Positions 23,301 to 34,013 of a stretch of DNA of 64,000 nt are shown in pieces (within the stretch, counting starts at the first letter, position 1; each line of letters starts with the position of its first letter). Made by a program: the position numbers and the translations under genes. The notes beneath the pieces were generated by a model. That model saw nothing but the letters and a program-made list of their open reading frames with translations. It ran no database searches and was not told the origin of the DNA. The stretch spans positions 89,673,978 to 89,737,977 of the forward strand of contig OX375873.1 of the NCBI GenBank assembly GCA_947359465.1, in the 5' to 3' direction. Origin of the DNA: Metellina segmentata. Lineage: Eukaryota > Arthropoda > Arachnida > Araneae > Tetragnathidae.

Positions 23301-26300
23301 TTCCAGAAATTAATAGTTTTGGGAGTTATTTTGGGTATTTTTTATTGACAAGTCAATTTTGGGGTTCATATGTTTATTGAGTTTTAATGCATTTTTGGTC
23401 ATTTTTCAAGTTTTTAACGTAATGTTCAAGTTTTGACCCAGGTGTAAAAACATTTTTCTTGAAACTTTCTCGAATCACCATCTTTCATCCGCGATTTCGT
23501 TTTATCTATGCAACAAATACGAAATAACTCATCTACCAACTTCTAGTAAAATTGGTAGATCTCCACCAAGTGAAAGAGTGAGGCTGCAGGGTGTTTTTTC
23601 TAGTTTTGATCTTCCAATCGATACCTCCACGAGATCTATTGTGAATCAAAATCCAACCAATTTTGCTAATAACGAGATATCTTGTCATGAAGATGCTGCC
23701 AAGTTTTTTTTTTAATTTTAACAGACAAAATCGTGATCTGATCAGTTCTCTTCCAACGAAGAGATATTTCGTCCATCAAGATCTAGTCAGTTTTATTAAC
23801 GACGATATATCTGGTCGAGAGAAACACCAGGAAGGTAAACAGAACAAAAAAGAAATCACATTTTACTTTCGGATCGTCAAATTGTTATTTTAAATGTTCC
23901 ATAGTGCCAAAATTTAAAAACAAACTTTGGCCATTTTTTTAAATTAGTCAACAAAATATGGTTTCTTTATTTTTACTCTATGCTTTTCATAAAAAGTAAT
24001 GATTCGACTGATAAAATCCCAATACGTGTTTACTGTTACAGCGATTACAATGCAACAAAAAAAAATATTTTAATGAAGACAAAAAGCAGTCTTTAGAAGA
24101 TTAAAAAAAAATGTATGCATTGAATGTCCCATGGAATTTAGTGGAATTCGCCGTTATGCCTTTCTGTTTGAATGAAAATTTCAGTTAATTAGAAAAGAAA
24201 TCGCAGTTTTCAAAGTAAAAACAAAGTTTACCTTGAGGTGTCAAGATTAAAAATAATGAGTACCCTTAACATAAGTGTTATTTTTGTTCTCTTATTGAAT
24301 AATTGCAATTTAAAACAGTTTTTAAAGAAATAGAAGAACAGCTGAAAAGCACTTAATGTGGATTCTCGCTACTATTCATTATTAAAAGGAATCAAGTAAA
24401 GATATTTAATATAAAGGAAAGGTATTTCATTATTAAAAGGAAATCAGAAACGGTGTTTTACACAGTGAATCAGAATAAAAGATTTTCTAGACAATTTATT
24501 ACTGCATACCAATAGTATTTAAACTGCAAATGATACTAATCAGAACTACGAAATATTACTTGCAAAATTCTACATGCATTTTAATACAACCTTTTTTGAA
24601 GTTTTGATAAAAAAATATAGTATTTGTTGTACATAAAAATTTAGGTATTAAGATTATTAGCAGAAAATGAATTCTGAAAGATTTTAATTGCATATTTTTT
24701 ATAATTCACACAGTAAATTTTTAATTGTGTGAAGTATTTTTTGTATGGTACCAACGTATATGAAAATAAATTTTCAGTTTGCATGATATTAAATCACAAA
24801 CTTTTGTTTTATGTAGGGAAAAGGATTTCCGGATGTCAATACAAGAGAAATGTTGCGAAAACTTTGGGAAACGTTAAAAATTCCAGTATTAGGTTTAGTG
24901 GATGCAGATCCATATGGTAAATATTAATATTGAATAAAAATATAATTAATTCAGAATTAAATTATATTAATTTTATCAAATTTTCTATTAAACTATTGAT
25001 TTTATATACATACTTACAAATATACATATATACAAACTTTCTAGGAATTGAAATATTAAGCATCTACAAATATGGCTCTATGGTAAGAAAATACTGATTT
25101 CTTAAATATATAACAGAAATATCTTATAAATAAATTAAAGATTACATTTTGTACCGTTAAAATTTTCTTTACTCACACACTAAGCCTTTTAATAAACTAA
25201 TGCTACTACAATGGAACATTAACCTATGGGAAAGTTTTAATTAAAAATATTCATATCCATGCTTAAATTATGATTAAATCTTACATGCACAAATTATTCC
25301 GTTATTAAATGAATATTTTAATCTTGACAATGGTTTATAAAAATTAAAACTGGATTTAAAACAAAAAATAGATTATGTTAGAAAAATATAGAAAATCTGA
25401 GAATAAAATGGAATTTAATATTTCCACTGTATGTTAACAACTAAATATGAATATTGAGTGCACTGAATAAAAACCATTAAGAATTTCTTGCATGTGAAAC
25501 AATTTCAAATTAAGTTTATCAATTAAAAATGAAAATATTAATTTTATATAAAACTTATAAATAATCCATTCTATAAATTCACTAAATACTTCAGTTATTA
25601 TTATGAGTGAGTGAACTGTTATCAAATTCCCAGAGAACCAAAAGTTTTAATTGGAATTTCTCTTATTGTAATGACACACACAAATAAGGTACTGTAAAAC
25701 TTCTCTTAACTTTCCACTCGAGGTTTTTTAAACTCACAAATTTTGAAGATAAGTAGCTTCATAAAAATGTTCATCAATTCGCTAATAAATGAGTTTTGTG
25801 AATGAATAGGTCCGAGAAAAAAATTATCCTACCATAAACAATTAGTTCCTTTTTATTCTTATGCACGTTATCTTTTCACACATCAAGAACATATCCTTCT
25901 TAAAGGTCTTCAACACAATCGACATGCAGTACATCCTTTCCTTATTTCCACTGTTAAGTTGTGCGTACCATGCCAGAAATTTGTTAGAGGTACCAGAATT
26001 CTAAATTTGCTTCCGGCGCTTTGCTTAATTAGCGAGATCTTCCCTCTAGCCATTTTTATGAGCACTGCTTTTGAACGAGCAACAGTTTGACATTTACGAA
26101 AAGAATCAATTCCCATTCTCTCTTGGGATATAAGTTATGATGAGCAAATATTTTACGCACAAATTATTTTTGGAGCTCTTTTAACAGAATTTAAACACAA
26201 GAAATCGAGCAAAAGTATTCCTTTTCAAATTTGTGTTTTATCTTTTCTGGCGGAATTCTAAATTCTGTTTGCATGTGAGCCCAGTTTTCCGAGTAAATAA

Positions 26301-29300
26301 TACGAAGTGTTTACGTGAGGGATTACGAACCGCACGGTCGTACTTGTTAAAGACACATGGCACACGATGTTTCCATGCATGTCAGCCATGTTTGGTGAGA
26401 TTTTATTTTTACCATTCGAAAAATGTTTATTCTGATACAATTAATTTGAATACATTAGATAAATCAATTATATATTCTTTTGTTATTTCATTATAAGCAA
26501 CGCTGATCTCCAAAACATTCGACTTATAATGTACAAAACTTGAATATTCACTACATTCAACCGACCGGTCTAGTGGTTAAGGTGTTGGCCACTGGATCGG
26601 AAGGTTCCTACTTCGAATCTGGGGATCAGGGCATGGATGTAACTGTGCTGTCCTCTGTTAGGGGTAATGATGGTCGCAAATTGGGTGCTACTTCACAAAT
26701 GACCATCGCTTACGCAACCGTGACCACAGGCGTTAGGATAATGTCGCTCCTGCATTGGGGGGAAAAAAGGATTCACTACAGCTTCTAACAGGAGCCATCT
26801 TGATATGGTAAAAACACATACGAAGTTCTTGTTAAGTATGAAAATGAAGGCTACCACCCACTACGGAAAAAACAATCGTAATAAGAAAGAATTATTTTTA
26901 TTTATTTAATCATTCAGGTTGAATTTATCAGTCAAACAGATTACTAGTTACATGACAGAGAAAAAGTAACAGAACATTACATATAAAAGCACTGAGTTAC
27001 TGTTATAATATTGTTGAATTAACGTCGCACTGGAGCTGTAATAAAAATCACATCGAGTCCAAAATTAACTCTTAACGAGTTGTGTGTATCTGGAATTTTT
27101 TCAAGTGCAATTCAGTTAATTTTTGTATATTTATTGATAGTAATTGTAATTTTAGTTAACGTCGTACTAGAGCAACACAATAGGCTAATGGCGACGGTCA
27201 GGGATCAGTCCCTTAAGGGAAAGATTCGAGGACAACACCTCGTAATTTTGAACCACGGTCAGATGACGTATATTTATTGAAAATGACAGGAACAATAACA
27301 AGAAACAAAAAAAAACATGGGAAGATCCATTCCTGCGTGGGCCGACCAACCCGTATAGTGGTTAAGGTGTTAGCCTCTAGATCGCAAGGTTACTGGTTCA
27401 AATCCGGGTCCGTGCATGAATATTTGTAAACGTATGGTGTAGAGGCGGCTGGTGCACCTTAAATCTGTCGTGGCCAGAAGTCCTCACGTTGGGTTGGTGT
27501 GAAAGTTTGGAGAAGTTGGCCAGATCGGGTATTGCTTCGTCATTTTGACCGTGGTTCAAAATTACGAGGTGTTGTCCACGAATCTTTCTCTTAAGGGACT
27601 GATCCCGGACCCTCGTCAATAGCCCGTTGTGTTGCTTTAGTACGACGTTAACTAAAAATGACCATTAGCATTCCAGTGTGGTCTTCCTTCGACACGTCTC
27701 AAATCAATCTGATCAAATTCACCATCAGGTAGGGCAGATGCGCGTTTTCAATTCCCTTTCATAGGGATTATCAAAAATCTTTGGCTAAGTTGCCACTGGA
27801 ACAACATAACGGGCTATTGGCAACGGTCCAGGATCAATCCCGTAGGGAAAGAATCGAGGACAGCACCTCGTAATTTTAAACTACAGTCAGATGACTAGGT
27901 CAACACTTGAGCTGGCACATCGCTCTCCAAACGTCCACACCATATCAACGTGGGGACATTTGAGACCACGATAGGTTTAACGTGCACCTGCCTCCACGAA
28001 CACGACGGTCTCTGGTTAGATCAAGCCGAACTCGCAACCCTGTGGTTTGTAAATCGCTTCTCTTTCAACGGATATGACCTCGCATAATGATTTTTCATCT
28101 CATGTCCATCCTTACTTAGAATGGGATTGTTGAATTTTTCAAGGCCATTATAAAAAAAAGTTTTCCTAAAAAATCTTTGTGTGTAGCACATCTGATATAT
28201 AAACATAGCAAAAATGTAGTTTTTAAGGGGTGGGAGTGAGACCCCTCATGTCTCGCTACTCATCTAAAATACCATGACACTCTTTTCTAAAAGTGTGCAA
28301 TAATTTTTTTAATAAAAGATTATAACATTCTAAAATTTAAAAGGTCATGACGTTTAAACATTTCTAATATAACTTTTCTTTATTTTATAGTCTATGTCAT
28401 TTGATGTGGCGAATTTGGCAGTGCCAGAAATAAGATGGCTGGGTCTTTTACCATCAGATATTCAAAAGTATAAAAAAAATTTAATTTATCTAATCTGGTT
28501 TATAATCTGATATCTTGATTATGGCATATGAAATGTATTCATTTGATAACAGAATCTCAGGGAGAATCTCCAAAATTCAATTCACCTTTCTATTATTATG
28601 ATTACGTATTACTCTCTACATAACAGGTCCCTATAAAATAAATACCGCTGAAAACATTCATAAAGAACTTTTACTTTCTCACGCAAAGCCATGTGCATTT
28701 TATAAAACCTTCATATAGCACACTAAGCTTACAAGTTGCAGAATAAAACTTAAATAACACTTACATTTTTATAAAGATAACCTTAAGAATCAAACCACAT
28801 ACCAGCAGCATATACTGCAAGCAATAGATTGATGAACATTTCTAGTGAACTTAATTTCACAATTACATTAATAAACATTTTGTAACTATGCTTCTGAGTA
28901 ACAAGCAGAAATCCTATAACAGAACAAGGCAAACAATATTTGAAAAATTACATGTCGTCTAAATGCAGTGAAACTTTGATTAAGTGTCACTCTTATAATC
29001 GTCATTCCCCTTAAAAGTTAATTCATTAAATTTAAATTTTTGTAATAAAAATTATTAGTACGTACACACAGAAAATGACCCACTATTTTAAAATTTGAAT
29101 ATGTCTGTAACAATGCGTACTGTACTGTACTTAATTCATTAATAGTAAATTGTTTATTTCTGTAAAATAAACTACATGTATGTAAAATGTAATTATACTC
29201 TTCATAAACATGCATTTTTTTATCAGTCGTTCATATACAATGGATAGGGTTGGTTGTTGTTTAGGGTTTTTCTATTAACCGTCTATTTGATATACCATCA

Positions 29301-32300
29301 TTGTCCCGACCCTGATAGTTAATCGAAGTTCCACTGTATTAAGCAGCATATCTAGTAAACTATTTCCGAAAAACACTTGAAAAGCCTGTTTCTTTTCAAC
29401 AAAAATCGGAAGATTCCTGGTTCAAATCTGGAACAGAGCATGGATATTTGTAAGCGTATGGCGTAGAGGTGGCTGGTGCACCTTAAATCTGTCGTGGCTG
29501 AAAGTCCTCACGTTGGGTTGGTGTGGAAGTTTGTAGAGTGGGGTGCCAGCACAGGTTTTGCCTCGTCATCTGACCATGGTTCAAAATTACGTGGTGTCCT
29601 CAGATCTTTCCCTTGAGGGATTGATCCCGGACCGTCGTCAATAACGTTGTGTTGCTTCAGTACGACGTTAATTAAAATTACCTTACCTTACCTTTTCTAA
29701 GAAAATGGCTAACATTCCTTTTGTATAATTTTTACGTATCATAAACATACCCTTACGTATCATTGAAGATTTTATATTTTAAGTTAAATGTCAAATAATT
29801 GTGTTAAGCGCTCAACTGCTCTTTCAAGTAAAAGTACTGCTGAGAAATATATACCCGAATAAAACCCAATCCACTTTAGAGGGTACATTTTTCCGTATCA
29901 ACTGTGAACTCCCATGGTCTGATAATCCTTTTATGGTCTTTTAAACTCTTAAGCTTATGTATTTTACACTTCTCTTTACTATCAGTTCATGCTATTTTTG
30001 TTCTCGTATTATTTTCAAACTATATACTATTGTAATTGTTAGTCAAAATTAGAAAAGTACTTGGCATTATCTGTATTTATAGTGTAGTAAAGCTTAAACA
30101 ATGTTCAAATAAAGTTCAGAGTTGAAACTCTTTTACAGGGTCCGTACTCTATCAATTATAGTAAAATTTAGGAGTTACTAAGTTTTTCAGGAGTAAAGAG
30201 CAGAAAATTCAGGACAACTTAAAAAATCAAATGTAACAAACTAACAACAATTTTCATAAATTATATATGGTATACTACATCTCAGGGTTCCCACTCTTTT
30301 TTCTAACTAAAAATAAAAACTTTCTAAGCCACACAAAAATGAGATTTTTCAAAATAAGCTGTGATTTTTACAAAATTCAGCAGTTAATATATGGGCATTT
30401 GCGTGTACACATATTAGTAATATGCAAGTACATAAACAAATTACAGAATAAAGACCGCAAGAAAAAACTTCGAATGTTTTTCTATTATATCTCTTAGCAG
30501 AAAAAGTTGAGTTTGACGAGGATCAGCGATACCAAACCTGGCGATTGCCACCAAATGGGCTTGGCGTCGTGAGTCTCTCAGTTGCTGTTGCGAGTTTGAT
30601 TTTGTTTTCTTATTCCTTTCATATTGTTTTGTCATTGTTTCATTTGAATGGTCTTCGGAGGAGTGTAAGAGCAATTTTTTAGCATATTGATACTAATACG
30701 TAAGAAACACTTTTGTGTTGTCTGGATCGGGCTCCTCCTTGATGACGCCCTGATCCACCAACACCTCATTTTCGAAAATTTCTCAATTATTTTAATATAT
30801 ATTTGTTTTTAAAATTATATTGCTTACCTTGTTATGTCTGCAGCTTCAGTGAACTTATGAAATGGAAATTATTCACCCCAGGTAATTGGTAATTTTTAGT
30901 TAACGTCGTTCTAGAGCAACACAACGGGCTATTGACGACGGTCCGGGATCAGTCCCTTAAGGGAAAGATCCGAGAACAACACCTCGTAATTTTGAACCAC
31001 GGTCAGATGACGAAGCAACACCTGAGCTGGCACTCCACTCTCCAAACTTCCACGCCAACCCAACGTGAGGACTTTCGGCCACGACAGATTTAAGGTGCAC
31101 CAGCCGCCTCTACACCATACGTTTATAAACATCCATGCCCGGACCCGGATTCGAACCAGGAACCATCCGATCTAGAGGCTAACACCTTAACCACTATACC
31201 GGTTGGTCGGCACTATTATAAAAGGAAGCGTTTGTCTGTTTTCTGTGATCAAAGTCCTAACGAATCTATGGTACTTACAGTAATAATATTTGGCACACAA
31301 ATAGTCCGATTTTTTTTTTTTTTTTTTTAAATTTTTGGGTTGCACCGAATTTTAAAATTTAATCTGGAACATTTTAAAATGAATTTATTTATTATTGTTT
31401 TCCTTAGAATAGTAACACCATAAACAGAGGGCAGATTCTAAATTTTTCCCCCGTGTTTCCGTTTGAACGTTTTCAGCGGAGGAACAAAACAAATAAAAAG
31501 TGTTAACTGAAGTTATGTAGTTCTTTTTCTATCATAGATCGTTAAAGTTAGAGTAAAAATTTTAATGGATTTGAAATCTGCGGTAAATTTTACATAAGAT
31601 CGATACCAAAAAATTATGATTTCTTTAAAAAAATAATTTTTAATTGTAACTTTAATACTTTTTCCCAGACGAATTTGACGTCAATCGAGTTCGAGAAATT
31701 AGATTCCATTTCCTGCGCTCAATTAATAATTTTTAATTGCAACATTTATACTTTTTCCCATACGAATTTGACCTTGATCGTGTTCGAGAAAACAGATTCC
31801 ATTTCCTGCGCTCAAACGAATCCAGACAAGGAAAGCAAAACAAATAAAAACTATTTGACTCATTGCTCAGTTCCTTTTTGTGAAATTGGGATCGTTAAAA
31901 GATAGATTGAAAATTTCAACAGATTTGAAAGTTGCGGAAAATAAAATAATATATTAAATATTTATTTTTTCGCAAGAGATTGTGACGTCACACCGATTGG
32001 ATCTCTTCGCAATTCGAATGTGGCCGCATTTGACAAAGAGCGTTGCCCGTTATCCAATACCAAATGGGAATTTGTAGCAATCACCTGGGTTGGCGAGCGT
32101 TAGCGATTGGATCCGAGTTGCGCCGCATGGTGTTGGTTTGCGAAGTTGACTTTCTTCGTGTTCCATTTTACTTGTCAACAATTACTTATGTATTTAAGCA
32201 GTATTTCCAATTTGTTATACAGTTGTTAAATGGGGTTATTTTTGTTTTAAGTATGGCAGAAAATATTTATTATGAAATCCTTATTTCATTGCATTCATTT

Positions 32301-33968
32301 TTTGCTCGGATTATTAATTTGCAGGAGATAAAAAGAAATATCAGGAGAAAAACACATTTTTCAGGGCCCTTAGTACAAAAATCCAAAATTCAGGAGAAGT
32401 ACGAACCCTGTGTCTTACCATTAATTTATATTACTAGGGGTTCCGCCCCTTGCTCGCCAACCCCCGGTGATTGCTAGTCAATCCTATGATTTGCTTCGCA
32501 AACCAACACTCCTTTCGTAAGCGTTTTTCCGGGTCATGACGTCACAGCGAAAATCACAAGGCCAGGTAGAACGATCTGACGTTTGATCTCCGCGATGAAC
32601 AATTTGTGCACTAACGCGAAATTATACTTTTCATCGCATCGAATTTATTTATAAACCAACTTTACAAATAACTATACCATAAGAGTACATTCTAAGGTTT
32701 GCAGTGATGTTTTCAAATTTAAAAACTAATAGCAATAAGCTATAGATGAGTTTTAAATAAAAAATAACGAAAACTTCTCGATTTTTCCCGAAATTGAAAA
32801 AAATATTACCAGGAACCAAATTGAAATTTCTAAAAAAAACTCGACGAGGTGCAAAAATTCACGTTTAAAGGTAATCTAAAAAAACTAAAGGCTAAAAGTT
32901 TGTACGTGTTTTGCTCACTCGCGTTAGAAATTTCGCCTCTTTCGACTTTGACAATGCACCCTAAACTAATAGCCGCATCAGAAAAAAAAAATCTTCTCTA
33001 TCTTGTTCGCTGTAGAATTTTTAGCAAACCATGTTAATTTCGTAATTTTCTGAACCGTACTTTCTTGGGAAACCATCTAAGAATCGAGCGAAAAAAGTGA
33101 GTTTTCAATCCTGCAGCGGCCGTAACTTCTCTTTAAAATAGTTTACTATTAATACTGCGTTAAATTAAAAATTTACATGATTATAATAATACACATTGAA
33201 TATATTCTGCGGTTACTACACTTAAGCAGGTGTGTTGTACTTTATTTCAGAAATAAAATTCCAACTTTTCCAAACAAATGTTTACAAAATTGCAGGTCAT
33301 ACCTTAAGCAATTCAATACATTTTAAGGTGATAAACCAACAAATAATTTTGCATTTAATAGTCAATAATAAAAAACAATTTAAGAACTATACACTGTAAA
33401 AGTTTGTACAAAGTACAAGTAATTTTGCATTAAAATTACTTATTCAAATAATCTAACATATTTGACAAATCATTTGTGATTTAATGTATCACATGTTTGA
33501 AATTCTTCAACTTAAGCCAGTGGATGAAACATAATTCTTTATCTGTTAAACTTTGGCTGCTTCTTTTAAAATCAGGTGGAAAATTCTATTCATGAAAAAA
33601 ACTGTGTACGAATCTTTTTGGCTACTTTTCTCCAAAGCGTCCGAGACGCCATGATCAATTATTTTCCAGGTCATTGAGACAATTTTCCAGGTTTTAGACA
33701 AAAATGTGTAACTTTCCGACTTTTTTGGACAAAATTAAATTTTTTGACAGTTTCAAGTTTTCTCTGACCCATGGGAATCCTGCTTAAGTTGTCATTCTGC
33801 TTTTAAATCGTCAAAATTTCTTGGTTCCATGAGTGACGACTTGTCAAGGTTTTACTGTCTTGTGATTGAAATCTGAAGAGAAAATATAATTAATTCCTAT
33901 TATTGTCAATGTCAGCATTTTTAAAACTATGTTACCTGAAAAGCTAGTATAAAAAGAGAATTTTATTA

Positions 33969-34013
<45 letters not shown>

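Larger units (their letters stand above)
30136..32410. mobile_element. Possible hAT-type element or nested repeat block
   Basis: The left end CAGGGTCCGTACTCTATC and the right end (reverse complement CAGGGTTCGTACTTCTCC) agree at most of the first 16 bases, and both ends carry TTCAGGAG-like subterminal motifs. CAGGG termini fit hAT. Flanking 8-mers (CTCTTTTA and TGTCTTAC) do not match convincingly, and no transposase is found. A full SINE (30896-31213) and a DR2-like segment lie inside. Confidence 0.35.

Noticed and set aside
32043..32477. 144-codon + strand ORF
   Set aside because: It runs from a DR2-like arm across a hAT-type end into another DR2 copy; no conserved domain.
30283..33782. CAGGGTTCCCAC at 30283 and its inverted partner CAGGATTCCCATGGGTC at 33782 as one 3.5-kb hAT element
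   Set aside because: The first bases match hAT-type ends, but the subterminal sequences differ and flanking 8-mers (CTACATCT and CTTAAGTT) do not match. They look like two separate end fragments.
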